NCBI GenBank assembly: GCA_905221325.1
Contig: CAJNCS010000008.1
Span: 62,001-126,000 of the forward strand
DNA: 64,000 nucleotides
DNA from: a bacterium
Lineage (GTDB): Bacteria > Bacillota > Bacilli > Lactobacillales > Streptococcaceae
Reading direction: 5' to 3'
The notes beneath the pieces were generated by a model. It was given only the letters and a program-made list of their open reading frames with translations. It was not told the DNA's origin and searched no databases. The position numbers and the translations under genes are program-made. Below are positions 41,297 to 51,173 of this stretch, piece by piece; position 1 is the stretch's first letter, and every line of letters starts with the position of its first letter.

Positions 41297-42226
41297 TTGC
41301 CTCTTCGTTCACGTTCTGAACGACTAATGGGAACAACTATCACTATTTCATTAGTAGATAAACAGGCCGATTGCCTGCTCCAAGGAGCCTTTGATTTGCT
41401 CAAAGAGCTCGAGTACCGCTTCAACGCTAACAGTCAAGAATCCGAACTAATGGAAATCAATCATCAGGCTGGAATAACACCTGTAGAGGTCCATCCTGAT
41501 CTGTTTGAACTGATTGATCTTGGATTAAAGCATAGTCTAGCTCCATCTAGCCACCTCAATATCAGTATTGGTCCCTTGATTCAAACCTGGCGAATTGGCT
41601 TTTCAGATGCCCGACTCCCAGAGCTAAACGAAATCGAAGCTGTCTTGCCTCTAGTTGATCCGCATTTTATCAGGTTAGATCCCACTAGCTCTACTGTCTA
41701 TTTAGAGAAAAAGGGAATGAAACTTGATTTAGGTTGCTTAGCTAAAGGCTATAGTGCAGATAAGGTTGCTCAGTATTTAAAAGAACACGGAGTCACTTCT
41801 GCATTGATCAATCTCGGAGGAAATATCCTCACCATCGGGAACAATCAAGCCAAAGACGGGAAAGCTTGGCAGATTGGTATTCAAGATCCACGAAATCCTC
41901 GTGGCAATCATCTCCTAACCATTCCTGCTTCTAATAAATCCGTCGTCACTTCAGGTATCTATGAGCGCCACCTGACAATAGACGGAAAAGACTATCACCA
42001 TATCTTTGATAGTGAGACAGGGTTCCCTGTCGAAACCGATCTCGCTAGCCTAACGATTATCTCTGATAAATCCGTTGATGGTGAGATTTGGACAACACGC
42101 CTTTTCGGAGAACGAAGCGCTTCTATCCTCTGGCAGGTCGAAAGTTTAGATGGTATTGAAGCCATCCTCATCGACAAAGAGGGACACCTTGCTTGTTCTT
42201 CAGGCCTTCAAAATTGTATTATGTAA
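41297..42226 (+). CDS. apbE: ApbE-like FAD:protein FMN transferase
   Basis: 309 aa from TTG 41297, which has AAAGGAG 8 nt before and starts like short ApbE proteins; an ATG at 41273 has no ribosome site. ApbE signatures: LMGTTITISL, HLNISIGPLIQTWRIG, KLDLGCLAKGYSADKVAQYL, LINLGGNILTIG, YERHLTIDGKDYHHIFDSETG. The segment SVDGEIWTTRLFG stands where ApbE proteins carry the Mg-binding D-A-L-x-T and is divergent. It attaches FMN to Thr/Ser of target proteins. No signal peptide or lipobox, so it is cytoplasmic. The third gene of this operon carries its target motif twice. Confidence 0.88.
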   Translation: MPLRSRSERLMGTTITISLVDKQADCLLQGAFDLLKELEYRFNANSQESELMEINHQAGITPVEVHPDLFELIDLGLKHSLAPSSHLNISIGPLIQTWRIGFSDARLPELNEIEAVLPLVDPHFIRLDPTSSTVYLEKKGMKLDLGCLAKGYSADKVAQYLKEHGVTSALINLGGNILTIGNNQAKDGKAWQIGIQDPRNPRGNHLLTIPASNKSVVTSGIYERHLTIDGKDYHHIFDSETGFPVETDLASLTIISDKSVDGEIWTTRLFGERSASILWQVESLDGIEAILIDKEGHLACSSGLQNCIM

Positions 42227-42244
42227 AAAGAGAAAGGAAATCTC

Positions 42245-42850
42245 ATGCTAAAACTTATTGCCATTGTTGGAACGAACTCTAAACGTTCTACAAACCGCCA
42301 ATTGCTCCAATACATGCAAAAACACTTTGCTGATAAAGCTGAAATTGAACTCGTTGAAATCAAGGACATCCCTGTTTTCAACAAACCAGCAGATAAGCAA
42401 CTCCCAGCTGAAATTCTTGAGATTGCTGCTAAAATTGAAGCATCTGATGGTGTCGTTATCGGTACTCCTGAGTACGACCACTCTATCCCTGCAGTTTTGA
42501 TGAGCGCTCTTGCTTGGCTATCTTACGGCATCTACCCACTTTTGAACAAACCAATCATGATCACTGGTGCTTCATACGGTACACTTGGTTCATCTCGTGC
42601 CCAATTGCAACTTCGTCAAATCTTGAATGCTCCTGAAATCAAGGCAAATGTTCTTCCGGATGAATTCTTGCTCTCACACTCTCTTCAAGCATTTAACCCA
42701 AGTGGCGACTTGGTTGACCTTGATGTTATCAAGAAATTGGATGCCATCTTTGATGACTTCCGTATCTTTGTGAAGATTACTGAGAAATTGCGCAATGCAC
42801 AAGAATTGCTTCGCAAAGATGCAGAAGAATTTGACTGGGAAAATTTGTAA
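42245..42850 (+). CDS. NADPH-dependent FMN reductase-like flavoprotein
   Basis: 201 aa. Flavodoxin-like reductase: N-terminal AIVGTNSKRSTNRQLLQYMQ, GVVIGTPEYDHSIPAVLMSA (flavin loop), NKPIMITGASYGTLGSSRAQ. Similar across its length to residues 1-180 of the next protein, so the two genes are tandem paralogues. Probably cytosolic, reducing quinones, flavins or another acceptor. Ribosome site AAAGGA. Confidence 0.88.
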   Translation: MLKLIAIVGTNSKRSTNRQLLQYMQKHFADKAEIELVEIKDIPVFNKPADKQLPAEILEIAAKIEASDGVVIGTPEYDHSIPAVLMSALAWLSYGIYPLLNKPIMITGASYGTLGSSRAQLQLRQILNAPEIKANVLPDEFLLSHSLQAFNPSGDLVDLDVIKKLDAIFDDFRIFVKITEKLRNAQELLRKDAEEFDWENL

Positions 42851-42867
42851 GATAGGAGACCGAAAGA

Positions 42868-44109
42868 ATGAAATTTGTTGGACTTGTTGGATCAAACTAC
42901 GATCAATCATATAACCGCAAACTCTTGGAATTTATCCGTCGCAATTTCAAATTCAAATTTGAATTAGAAGTTCTTGAAATCGACGAAGTTCCAATGTTTA
43001 ACCAAGACGAAAAATGGGACGAAAGTTTCCAATTACGTTTCTTGTATAACAAGATTACACGTGCTGATGGTGTCATTATCGCTACTCCTGAGCACAACCA
43101 CACTATCTCAGCTTCACTCAAATCTGTACTCGAATGGCTTTCATACGAAGTTCATCCATTTGAAAACAAGCCTGTTATGATTATGGGAGCATCATACTAC
43201 GACCAAGGAACATCACGTGCCCAAGTTCACCTTCGTAAAATCCTTGATGCTCCAGGTGTTAATGCCTACACGCTTCCAGGTAACGAATTCCTTCTTGGTA
43301 AAGCTAAGGAAGCTTTTGATAACAATGGAAACATCACCAACGAAGGGACTGTTAAATTCCTTGAAACTTGCTTAGATAACTTTGTGAAATACGTAGGAGT
43401 CGTTTCGAAATTGAAAAAACCAAAACCAATCGAACCAGAAGACTTGGATTGTGGAAAACCAATTGCTACAACCATTACAGAAGTTGACCCTGACGATCCA
43501 AAATGGGTAGAAAAAGTTGCTGCAATCACTGGTGCTGTTTCTGGTGATACCTATGTCAAACTGGACCACGGTGTCTTGACAGTTAACCAAATCGATATGT
43601 TCTTGAAAGCTATGCCATTTGAATTGACATACGCTGATGACAACAACCAATTCCTCTACTACAACAACGCTCACCAAGATCCAGACACTATGTTTGCTAA
43701 ACGTGTACCACATCAATCAGGTAGTCGTATGTCAACCGTTCATGGTTCCCTACCACCAGCACGTATGAAGAATGTAGAGTGGCTTATCGGAACACTTCGC
43801 AACGGAAACCAAGAATACGTCCGTACTATCGTTCCAGGTTCACCTGCAGGTGTGATCAACACTCACAACTACCAAGCGATGTACTATCCTGATGGATCAT
43901 ACGCTGGTATCAATGAAATCGTCTTTAACTTCCAACCATGGCTTGACTGGTACCTAAAAGAAACTGGTCAACGTTTGGTAGGTGGCAGTGGCCCATTCGC
44001 TCCTGCTGCTGGAGGTCATGGAGGCGCTGATGCTACTTCTGGTGCTTCTGATACTCATGATGGTGGAGGTCATGGAGGCGCTGACGCTACTTCTGGCGCA
44101 AGCAACTAA
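42868..44109 (+). CDS. Flavoreductase with PAS-like domain and tandem ApbE flavinylation motifs
   Basis: 413 aa. Residues 1-180: flavodoxin-like NADPH:FMN reductase (FVGLVGSNYDQSYNRKLLEF, GVIIATPEHNHTISASLKS). Residues 235-365: a PAS-like domain of the DUF438 type (AMPFELTYADDNNQFLYYNN, YYPDGSYAGINEIVFNFQPW). Residues 381-413: a Gly/His-rich tail with DATSGAS at 388-394 and 406-412, matching the ApbE target pattern D-x-x-[ST]-G-A-[ST]. It probably carries two covalent FMN groups put on by the ApbE of the same operon, making a multi-flavin electron carrier. The protein lacks a signal peptide. The cofactor count is inferred. Confidence 0.85.
   Translation: MKFVGLVGSNYDQSYNRKLLEFIRRNFKFKFELEVLEIDEVPMFNQDEKWDESFQLRFLYNKITRADGVIIATPEHNHTISASLKSVLEWLSYEVHPFENKPVMIMGASYYDQGTSRAQVHLRKILDAPGVNAYTLPGNEFLLGKAKEAFDNNGNITNEGTVKFLETCLDNFVKYVGVVSKLKKPKPIEPEDLDCGKPIATTITEVDPDDPKWVEKVAAITGAVSGDTYVKLDHGVLTVNQIDMFLKAMPFELTYADDNNQFLYYNNAHQDPDTMFAKRVPHQSGSRMSTVHGSLPPARMKNVEWLIGTLRNGNQEYVRTIVPGSPAGVINTHNYQAMYYPDGSYAGINEIVFNFQPWLDWYLKETGQRLVGGSGPFAPAAGGHGGADATSGASDTHDGGGHGGADATSGASN
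44011..44103 (+). repeat. In-frame 39-bp repeat coding for the flavinylation motif
   Basis: Unit GGHGGADATSGAS is encoded at 44011-44049 and again at 44065-44103. The 54-base offset is 18 codons. The second copy uses several synonymous changes (GAC, GGC, GCA, AGC), so the protein sequence seems kept by selection rather than by recent copying. Confidence 0.9.
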
Positions 44110-44118
44110 GAAACCAAA

Positions 44119-44145
44119 AAGGAGCCAAGCGGCTCCTTATTTTTG
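44119..44145 (+). terminator. Terminator of the apbE operon
   Basis: AAGGAGCC, AAGC loop, GGCTCCTT, then ATTTTTG. Confidence 0.92.
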
Positions 44146-44151
44146 TTATTA

Positions 44152-44188
44152 TCAAAAAAGGTTTTTGTAGTTATTCTACAAAAACCTT
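44152..44188 (-). terminator. Terminator after the DUF896 gene
   Basis: Minus strand AAGGTTTTTGTAG / CTACAAAAACCTT stem of 13 bp, then TTTTTTGAT. Confidence 0.9.
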
Positions 44189-44193
44189 GAATT

Positions 44194-44451
44194 TTATGAA
44201 TTTGGATCATCAAGACTACGGCCGTGCAAACCTTTTTCACGTTGTACTTGGCGTAGCTTTTCTGGTGTGACGTCATTTCCTTCCTCGTCCACAATTTTAA
44301 TTCCTTCAATGTGGTGACGAACAGAACGACGATAGCCTTCGATGTACTCCTCACGAAGTTTAGCTTGTTCCACTTTTTCAGCAGAAGTTAAGCCTTCTGT
44401 TTTTTTCTTTTTAGCAAGCTCGTTGATACGAGCGATTTTTTTCGGATCCAT
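44194..44451 (-). CDS. DUF896 family protein (YnzC-like)
   Basis: 85 aa. [20 protein letters not shown] and [20 protein letters not shown], then [20 protein letters not shown], the hallmarks of DUF896. Small helical protein, sometimes linked to the SOS response in Bacillus (YnzC/YneA region). Follows glyS; separate ribosome site GGAG. Confidence 0.9.
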   Translation of the reverse strand: MDPKKIARINELAKKKKTEGLTSAEKVEQAKLREEYIEGYRRSVRHHIEGIKIVDEEGNDVTPEKLRQVQREKGLHGRSLDDPNS

Positions 44452-44493
44452 GTTTCTCTCCTTTGTGATAAGTCAAAGTCCGTTTATCAAATT

Positions 44494-46530
44494 TTATTTA
44501 GTATTAATTTGGTTAAAACGTGCAAGTTTAGCGGCTTTCTTGGTTAATTGCGACAAGATAGCCAAGCGATTTTGTCGGACAGTCTGATCTTCGGCCATTA
44601 CCATGGTATTTTCAAAGAAAGCATCAATAATTGGGCTAAGTGCAAAGAGTTGTTCTAATTGCTGACTTGCAGTACCTGATAAAACAAGTGATTCTACTGC
44701 TTCCGCCAAGGCTTTCTCTTCTTCATTCTCAAAGAGAGCAGGGTCAACTGTTTCAGATCCTTCCGCTTTCTCAGCCAAATTAAAAGCACGAGAGAGAGAT
44801 TCGACAGACGGTTTGAAGTTTTCTTCCTTGCTTGCTTCGACAAGAGCACTTGCTGCTTCCAACATATCCGCCACGACAAAGTTCGAACTTGCAAGGACTG
44901 CTTCCTTAATGTCTTTTGTAGTTGAATCCATCATCTTATCGACACGAGCCTTGATAAAGTCCATGACCTCCGCTTTATTTTCATAAGTTAAGCTGTCGAA
45001 TTTCAACGTATAAAGGCTATCAATCAGCTCATCCATAGCAATGTGCCAACCAAAAGCATCCAAGATACGAACTACACCTTGAGTTGCACGACGAAGGGCA
45101 TAAGGGTCATTAGAACCTGATGGAATCAAGCCTACTGAGAAGAAACTCAAAATCGTATCCAATTTGTCTGCAATGGCTAGAATGGCTCCAACCTTACTCT
45201 CTGGAAGTTCTCCTTCGGCTGATGTAGGCATGTAGTGTTCACGAATAGCAGCCGCAACTGCTGGGGTTTCCCCAGCAAGAAGGGCATATTTCTCACCCAT
45301 AATTCCTTGGAGTTCATCAAACTCACCAACCATCCCTGTCAACAAGTCAAACTTGTAAATAGATGCTGCGCGGGCAAGATCAATCGTTTCATCCACTGAT
45401 AAACCAGCTTTTTCCGCCAAAAGAACGGCAATCTGACCTGTACGAATCATGTGTTCACGAAGGGAACCAATCTTTTCATGGAAGGTCACATGGTTCAATT
45501 TTTCAACAAGTTCAGAAATCACCAATTTTTGGTCTTCACGCCAGAAGAATTCTCCGTCTTCCAAGCGGGCAACTAGGACTTTTTCATTCCCCTTGATGAC
45601 ATTTTCCAAATGCTCTGCATTTCCGTTACGGACTGAAATAAAGTTTGGTAAGAGTTTACCATCTTGATCACGAACAACGAAGTAACGTTGGTGTTCTTTC
45701 ATCGAAGTCACCAAAACTTCTTCTGGAACTTCAAGGTATTTGGCATCAAAACTTCCCATAAAGGCAGTTGGGTATTCAACCAAGTTCAAGACTTCATTCA
45801 ACAAGTCAGTATCAATTTCGATACGTACACCATGTTCGGCTTCGATTGCCTTGATTTGGTCAATAATCATTTGCTCACGTTCACGTGGATCCGCGATTAC
45901 AAACTGAGCACGAAGGTCTTCTTCATAGCTCAATGCTGACTGAATCTTGGTTTCTTGTCCCAAGAAACGATGACCGCGACTCACACGACCGCCCTTAATA
46001 TCAAGGAAATCCAAATCAAACTCTTCTTCATCTAAAAGAACTGTCAAAGTGTGTACAGGGCGGATATATTCAAAGGTATTGTTAGCCCAGTGCATGCTAA
46101 CAGGGAAAGTCAAGGACTTCAAGACATCTACGACACCAGGAATGATAGATTCAACTGGTTGACCAACTTCTTCCTTGGTAACATAGACGTATTCTTCACC
46201 TTTAATTTCACGGAATTCGATATCTTCAACTGTCAAGCCTTTCCCACGGACAAATCCTTGAGCTGCTTTGGTGAAGTTTCCATCACCATCCAAGGCAATT
46301 TTCTTTGCTGGTCCTTTGAAATCTTCTGTCAAATCAGACTGTTTGTCTGCAAGACCAGTCACACGAACAGCCAAACGGCGTGGTGTTGAGAAAGTTTGAA
46401 TGGCTTCAAAAGACAGGCGATTCTCTTTGAGGAAGGCTGCCATTTTTTCACCTAGTTGTTTTTCACTTGGAGTTACTACGTAGGCTGGTAACTCTTCAAG
46501 ACCGAGTTCTACTAATAAGTTTTTTGTCAT
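44494..46530 (-). CDS. glyS: Glycyl-tRNA synthetase beta subunit
   Basis: 678 aa, full length. N-terminal [40 protein letters not shown] and [15 protein letters not shown] are conserved features of bacterial GlyS beta chains; the C-terminus has DALR-type anticodon-binding helices. With GlyQ it forms the alpha2beta2 enzyme. Separated from glyQ by an unusual 259-bp spacer. Confidence 0.97.
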   Translation of the reverse strand: MTKNLLVELGLEELPAYVVTPSEKQLGEKMAAFLKENRLSFEAIQTFSTPRRLAVRVTGLADKQSDLTEDFKGPAKKIALDGDGNFTKAAQGFVRGKGLTVEDIEFREIKGEEYVYVTKEEVGQPVESIIPGVVDVLKSLTFPVSMHWANNTFEYIRPVHTLTVLLDEEEFDLDFLDIKGGRVSRGHRFLGQETKIQSALSYEEDLRAQFVIADPREREQMIIDQIKAIEAEHGVRIEIDTDLLNEVLNLVEYPTAFMGSFDAKYLEVPEEVLVTSMKEHQRYFVVRDQDGKLLPNFISVRNGNAEHLENVIKGNEKVLVARLEDGEFFWREDQKLVISELVEKLNHVTFHEKIGSLREHMIRTGQIAVLLAEKAGLSVDETIDLARAASIYKFDLLTGMVGEFDELQGIMGEKYALLAGETPAVAAAIREHYMPTSAEGELPESKVGAILAIADKLDTILSFFSVGLIPSGSNDPYALRRATQGVVRILDAFGWHIAMDELIDSLYTLKFDSLTYENKAEVMDFIKARVDKMMDSTTKDIKEAVLASSNFVVADMLEAASALVEASKEENFKPSVESLSRAFNLAEKAEGSETVDPALFENEEEKALAEAVESLVLSGTASQQLEQLFALSPIIDAFFENTMVMAEDQTVRQNRLAILSQLTKKAAKLARFNQINTK

Positions 46531-46564
46531 GTTTTTTCCTTTACATCTTCTTCAATCTTTTTTA

Positions 46565-46734
46565 ATATGCACCTTAGGTACTGGGGACGTCGCTAACTAA
46601 CTTTGTGAGTCTGTGTGGAAATCTGATGCTAAATTGATCAAGATTTCCAACAGTCTCATCAAAGTGGATTTAGCTGACTGATTTTTGAACCTAAGGTTTC
46701 AAAAATCCCCACATAACAGTACAGCGGTGCATAT
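46565..46734. repeat. 170-bp nested inverted-repeat element between glyQ and glyS
   Basis: Ends ATATGCACC (46565-46573) and GGTGCATAT (46726-46734) are a perfect inverted pair. Inside lie ACCTTAGGT / ACCTAAGGT (46571, 46689) and two arms of about 32 bp that match each other in reverse complement at roughly 80% (46602-46623 region against 46644-46672). GATTTTTGAA / TTCAAAAATC (46680-46707) adds another stem. A GCAAGTC TTC GACTTGC hairpin follows at 46742-46758. No coding potential is seen. It may be a small mobile element or a structured mRNA spacer. Confidence 0.65.
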
Positions 46735-46789
46735 CCCTCTAGCAAGTCTTCGACTTGCCTCTAACGATTTTAGAGCACAGTATTACTCA

Positions 46790-47707
46790 CTATTCTGCGT
46801 CTTCTGCTAAGAGTTTAGCTCTTGTTGCTTCATCCAAAAGTGGGTAGCCTAGGCGTTTGCGTTCTGCGACAAAGGTTTTGGCTACGACACGGGCCAAGTT
46901 ACGGATACGAGCGATATAGCCTGCGCGCTCTGTTACAGATACGGCACCACGCGCGTCAAGCAGGTTAAAGGTGTGTGAACATTTGAGAACATAGTCATAG
47001 GCAGGGTGAACCAAGCCCTCTTCCAAGGCACGACCAGCTTCTTTTTCAAACTTATCAAAATTTTCCAGCAACATTTCTTGGTCCGAAATTTCAAATGAGT
47101 ATTTTGAATGCTCGTACTCAGGCTGGATGAAGATTTCTCCGTATTTTACACCATCAGCCCATTCGATATCATAGACAGAATCCACTTCCTGAATATAAGA
47201 AGCCAAGCGTTCCAAACCATAAGTAACCTCCGCAGTAACAGGTCCAGTTGCCAATCCACCGACTTGTTGGAAATAAGTAAACTGAGTGATTTCCATCCCA
47301 TCAAGCCAAACTTCCCATCCAAGACCAGCTGAACCAGTTGATGGGTTTTCCCAGTTGTCCTCAACGAAACGAATATCGTGCTCCAAAGGATTGATTCCTA
47401 ATTTTTCCAAAGACTCAAGGTAAAGTTCTTGAATATTTGATGGAGAAGGCTTCATGACCACTTGAAATTGGTGGTGTTGGTACAGACGGTTAGGGTTTTC
47501 CCCGTAGCGACCGTCAGCTGGACGACGGGATGGCTCTACATAAGCCGCATTCCACGGCTCAGGCCCGATGGCACGAAGGAAAGTGTAAGGACTCATGGTT
47601 CCCGCACCTTTTTCATTATCATAAGCCTGCATAAGCATACAACCTTGGTCATTCCAAAATTGTTGCAAAGTAAGGATGATTTCCTGGAAAGTCAATTTTT
47701 TAGACAT
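46790..47707 (-). CDS. glyQ: Glycyl-tRNA synthetase alpha subunit
   Basis: 305 aa. [60 protein letters not shown] (motif 2 region) and [20 protein letters not shown] are the highly conserved GlyQ core. Catalytic subunit that binds glycine and ATP. Part of the T-box controlled operon; ribosome site AAAGGAG. Confidence 0.97.
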   Translation of the reverse strand: MSKKLTFQEIILTLQQFWNDQGCMLMQAYDNEKGAGTMSPYTFLRAIGPEPWNAAYVEPSRRPADGRYGENPNRLYQHHQFQVVMKPSPSNIQELYLESLEKLGINPLEHDIRFVEDNWENPSTGSAGLGWEVWLDGMEITQFTYFQQVGGLATGPVTAEVTYGLERLASYIQEVDSVYDIEWADGVKYGEIFIQPEYEHSKYSFEISDQEMLLENFDKFEKEAGRALEEGLVHPAYDYVLKCSHTFNLLDARGAVSVTERAGYIARIRNLARVVAKTFVAERKRLGYPLLDEATRAKLLAEDAE

Positions 47708-47725
47708 TGTTTACTCCTTTAGTTT

Positions 47726-48487
47726 TTATATTTCTTTTTCAATTAATTTCTGCTGAACAAACCAATTTAACAAGGGAAGAGTTTTATCTGTATTTGCCCA
47801 TAGTTGATAAGAATCGAAGACTGCTTCTACACTACCTAGATTTTCTACCAACTTATCTACTGTCAAAAAACTACGCCAGTATTCGTAAAAAATACTTGCA
47901 TAGTTCTTATCATAAGTTGAGGAACCAAAATCATTCAATGAATGCCAACCATACTTCTTCTGATAAAGTTCTACGAGAGATTGATTACAAATTTTTTCCG
48001 CTTGAAATTCCTCCTCTGTCAAGAAATACTTGCGACTAATATATTCAACCATCCCCTCTTCAAACCAGATGTAAGAGTCGTAACCATCAAAATCATCTGA
48101 AAAATGCTCCGACCAATGTGCTAACTCATGTCCTACAATCTGTAAGAGGAAATTTTCAGATAAAGAATGATAGTGACTTTCTATTTCTTGAGTTTGCTGA
48201 GAACACTCGTAGTCCATCAACTGATACAAATACAGCTCTTTCCAAACAGTTAAATCAGGCGTCAGAACCATTCGTCTATTATTTGTATAGGCAGGAACAG
48301 GAATTTCCCTAATAATCTGTGTAGCAGCATTAAAATCTGACCAAATGACGGCTTGTGGTAAATCATAGACTGCAAGTTCATTCTTTAAAAAGGATTGATA
48401 ATCCTCCAACTTTTTAGTATTTCTTAATACAAAATCACGAAATGCAACTAGTTGGCTATCATCTTTTACAAGATAAAGGTTCTCCAC
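47726..48487 (-). CDS. Metallopeptidase-like protein in the glycyl-tRNA synthetase operon
   Basis: 253 aa from GTG 48487 with AAAGGAG in front; a GTG 18 nt earlier lacks a site. It has a zinc-protease motif VGHELAHWSEHF (HExxH) and a downstream WFEEGMVEYISRKYFL, where the second Glu is in a gluzincin-like position. No signal peptide or membrane helix, so it seems cytoplasmic. It is the first gene behind the glycine T-box, then glyQ. Resembles uncharacterised M-clan peptidase-like proteins; substrate unknown. Confidence 0.75.
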   Translation of the reverse strand: MENLYLVKDDSQLVAFRDFVLRNTKKLEDYQSFLKNELAVYDLPQAVIWSDFNAATQIIREIPVPAYTNNRRMVLTPDLTVWKELYLYQLMDYECSQQTQEIESHYHSLSENFLLQIVGHELAHWSEHFSDDFDGYDSYIWFEEGMVEYISRKYFLTEEEFQAEKICNQSLVELYQKKYGWHSLNDFGSSTYDKNYASIFYEYWRSFLTVDKLVENLGSVEAVFDSYQLWANTDKTLPLLNWFVQQKLIEKEI

Positions 48488-48522
48488 GACTCTCCTTTCT
48501 TTCACACAATAGACTGAATAAG

Positions 48523-48709
48523 CAAAAGAACCGCATTCGACAATCCTAGGTTGATTTAACCTAGGGGCGTCAGAAACGCGGTTCCACCCTAATTTATTAC
48601 TTCATTGTTTTTTTAAAATACGACAGAAAGCGCCAGTTTCTTAGCTTGTTCTACTTGGCTCCCACTGTCCCAAGCTCGCTTTAAGAACGCCATAAGACTT
48701 TCTTTCCTG
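48523..48709 (-). promoter_or_regulatory. T-box leader (glycine)
   Basis: Minus strand carries the T-box sequence GGGTGGAACCGCG (48589-48577). Upstream is a stem I region closed by AGAAAG / CTTTCT with a GGC glycine codon (48634-48632) just 5' of the closing strand, as expected for the specifier. The terminator GAACCGC ... GCGGTTC TTTT (48584-48523) follows and encloses an inner hairpin CCTAGGTT / AACCTAGG. Uncharged tRNA-Gly would open the terminator. Controls the metallopeptidase-like gene, glyQ and probably glyS. Confidence 0.93.
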
Positions 48710-48715
48710 TTGAAT

Positions 48716-48744
48716 ATTATATCAGAAAGGCACGAAATTTACAA
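48716..48744 (-). promoter_or_regulatory. Promoter of the glycine T-box operon
   Basis: TTGTAA (48744-48739), 17 bp, TATAAT (48721-48716) on the minus strand. Confidence 0.85.
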
Positions 48745-48759
48745 TTTTTTTCTTATTTT

Positions 48760-49602
48760 CTAAAAATCCATCTCATCCACACGTGGTGCACCAGAAGTCA
48801 CCGAGATTTTCTTTAAGATTTCTCTCTCTTCTTTGCTGAGTTCAATCCCAAAACAGTCAAGATTGCTCTGGATGCGAGAGGCTGTCACGGACTTAGGTAG
48901 AGGTAAGAAACCTTCTACCAAACTCCAAGCCAAGGCGATTTGAGCCACTGATTTCCCATGCTTTGCAGCAATTTCTTGGACCTCTTTCTGTTCAAACAAT
49001 TCTCCTTGCCCAAAAGGTCCCCAGGCCTCTAAGAGAATTCCTTTTTCTCGACAGTAGTCAACCACTTCCTCTTGATAAACTCCTGGAGCCAAGCGCACCT
49101 GATTGACTGCAGGAACAATTCTTGCTTTTTCTAGCAAAGCATCCAAATGCTTGGAAAGGAAATTACTAACTCCGATAGCACGGATTTTGCCTTCTTGGTA
49201 AAGGTCCTCCATCGCTCTCCAGACTTCAGCATTGCGACTTTTCCATGCCTCATTTTCTCTTAGTGGTTTTGGATTTGGCCAATGGATAAGGTACAAATCT
49301 AGATAGTCCAATTCCAGTTTTTCCATTGATTGCTCAAAAGCTTGGCGAGCTTCTTCATAGCTGTGATTGGTGTTCCAAAGTTTGGTTGTTACAAAGATTT
49401 CTTGGCGTGGAATACCGCTATCTCGAATAGCGCGACCAACACTCTCCTCATTTTTGTAGATAGCTGCAGTATCGATATGGCGATAACCGGCTTTTAAGGC
49501 TTCTAAAACGGCTTGGTAGGCCACTTCTCCATTTTCAGCTTTCCAGGTCCCAAATCCTAAAACTGGGATTGAAACTCCATTATTAAGTGTGTAAGCTTTC
49601 AT
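48760..49602 (-). CDS. Aldo/keto reductase
   Basis: 280 aa from the second of two adjacent ATGs, best spaced to AAAGGA. VPVLGFGTWK-type start, GYRHIDTAAIYKNEESVGRA with catalytic Asp/Tyr, LYLIHWPNP with His, and IGVSNF, PLPKSV, RIQSNLD cofactor segments for NADPH. Cytosolic TIM-barrel reductase of carbonyls such as methylglyoxal or xylose-like sugars. Exact substrate unknown. Confidence 0.94.
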   Translation of the reverse strand: MKAYTLNNGVSIPVLGFGTWKAENGEVAYQAVLEALKAGYRHIDTAAIYKNEESVGRAIRDSGIPRQEIFVTTKLWNTNHSYEEARQAFEQSMEKLELDYLDLYLIHWPNPKPLRENEAWKSRNAEVWRAMEDLYQEGKIRAIGVSNFLSKHLDALLEKARIVPAVNQVRLAPGVYQEEVVDYCREKGILLEAWGPFGQGELFEQKEVQEIAAKHGKSVAQIALAWSLVEGFLPLPKSVTASRIQSNLDCFGIELSKEEREILKKISVTSGAPRVDEMDF

Positions 49603-49681
49603 CATTTTTCCTTTCTATGTGAAGAAAATCTAAAGAAACAAAGCCGGATTAACAGAGGCATGTCTCTTTAGATTTTGTCGA

Positions 49682-51073
49682 TTATTGATCACGGTCATAA
49701 TACATTTCGTGAGCTTTCAAGCGAGAATTAAGCAATTCCGGAATCGTCACAAATGTATAACCTTGGTCTTTCAGATATTCTATAATCTTTGGAAGAGCAT
49801 TAACTGTAGCGCCATGAATATCATGCATAAGAACAATCGATCCATTACGAACTTGATGCTGAATCTCTGTCAAAATAGCTGTTTCATTCTTACTCTTCCA
49901 GTCCAAACTATCCACATTCCACATGATGAAGCTCAAGTCCAGACTGTTACGGATATCATCAGTAATAGCACCATAAGGCGGACGCATAAGTTTAGAACTC
50001 GAACCTAAAACCTTGGTCAAGGCATCTTCTGTATCAGTGATTTGCTTTTTAGCATCTTCAAGAGTCAATTTTGAAAGAACAGGATGATCCCAGCTATGGT
50101 TTCCCACAACATGTCCTTCTGATTTCATTCGTTTCAGAAGATCCTCATTGCCAGTAATGTTTTTACCAAGTACAAAGAAGGTCGCCTTTACATTGTACTT
50201 AGCCAATGTATCCAAAGCTTGTGTAGTTGTAGATGGATTTGGACCATCATCAAAAGTCAAGGCTACAACTTTTTTATTTTTTTGTACAAAGTAAGCTTGG
50301 TAGAGCTCAGCATCCTTTTCTAATAGATAAGAGGACTCAATGACATCAAAGAAACTGGATATCGGTAGAGCAATTTCCTCTAGAGTCTCTCCTGAATTAG
50401 GAGGATAAAGGATGATTTGGCTATCTTTATAATCAAAGCTCCATGATGCCAGATCTTGGTCTGTAAAGTTTTTTAGAACCTGATCAATTTTTGTCTGGTC
50501 AAGTTTCTTATCTTCTAGAATTGATTTGATTTGACTCAGCAGGAGTTCCTTAACCTTGCTAGCATCTTTGAAAAGTTGACTAAGAGTAAAAAGTTTACCA
50601 TCTTCTGTCAAGAAAATTTTCCCTAAAGACGTCTTTTCTTTTTCTTCAACCTTTGTTGCAGACAAATCGTAGACTTGCTTACTAATATTACGAACAAGAA
50701 CTCCCTTTAAAACAGGATCTAATTGCTCGGTATAATAAAAGACCAAATCTTCTTTATCTTCCAGCTTTTCTTTAATATCCTGGTTGATTTTTTCTCTAAC
50801 AGGCGCAATGACTTCCTCTCCTTGAAGAGGATAATAGGCAATGACCTCAGCTTGACCTTTTCGGAAATGGTCTTTCTGACTGCCTGCGTTGAATTGTTGG
50901 TCTTTTTCGTTTTTTAAGGCTTCAATTTTTTGTTCATAGGATTGTTTCTGTAGAATTTTGTGACCAACCACGCCACCTAGGCAGATCATAGCAAGACTTA
51001 AAATACCTACTAAAACAAGTAATACATTTCTCTTTTTATCGTGGGAAACACGCTTCTCTCTATTTTTCTTCAT
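49682..51073 (-). CDS. pgdA: Peptidoglycan N-acetylglucosamine deacetylase
   Basis: 463 aa. N-terminal membrane helix at 17-38, an extracellular extension, then the polysaccharide deacetylase domain: TFDDGP (273-278), HSWDH with two metal His (326-330), RPPYG (364-368), DSLDWKSK and LMHDIH (His 417). Same architecture as pneumococcal PgdA, which deacetylates cell-wall GlcNAc and gives lysozyme resistance. All catalytic motifs intact. Confidence 0.96.
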   Translation of the reverse strand: MKKNREKRVSHDKKRNVLLVLVGILSLAMICLGGVVGHKILQKQSYEQKIEALKNEKDQQFNAGSQKDHFRKGQAEVIAYYPLQGEEVIAPVREKINQDIKEKLEDKEDLVFYYTEQLDPVLKGVLVRNISKQVYDLSATKVEEKEKTSLGKIFLTEDGKLFTLSQLFKDASKVKELLLSQIKSILEDKKLDQTKIDQVLKNFTDQDLASWSFDYKDSQIILYPPNSGETLEEIALPISSFFDVIESSYLLEKDAELYQAYFVQKNKKVVALTFDDGPNPSTTTQALDTLAKYNVKATFFVLGKNITGNEDLLKRMKSEGHVVGNHSWDHPVLSKLTLEDAKKQITDTEDALTKVLGSSSKLMRPPYGAITDDIRNSLDLSFIMWNVDSLDWKSKNETAILTEIQHQVRNGSIVLMHDIHGATVNALPKIIEYLKDQGYTFVTIPELLNSRLKAHEMYYDRDQ

Positions 51074-51146
51074 ATCTCCATCATATCAAATCAGAACTAT
51101 AATTTCAATGATAAATCGATATTCTTCTATTTTTGAAAGAAATAAT

Positions 51147-51173
51147 AAAAAGCCTAGATGATCTAAGCTTTTC
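51147..51173 (-). terminator. Terminator after ezrA
   Basis: Minus strand AAAAGC TTAGAT, short loop, ATCTAG GCTTTTT followed by ATTATTT. Confidence 0.8.

Noticed and set aside
46565-46734. Pneumococcal BOX or RUP element
   Set aside because: The sequence does not match the boxA/boxC or RUP patterns that I know; reported instead as an unclassified inverted-repeat element.
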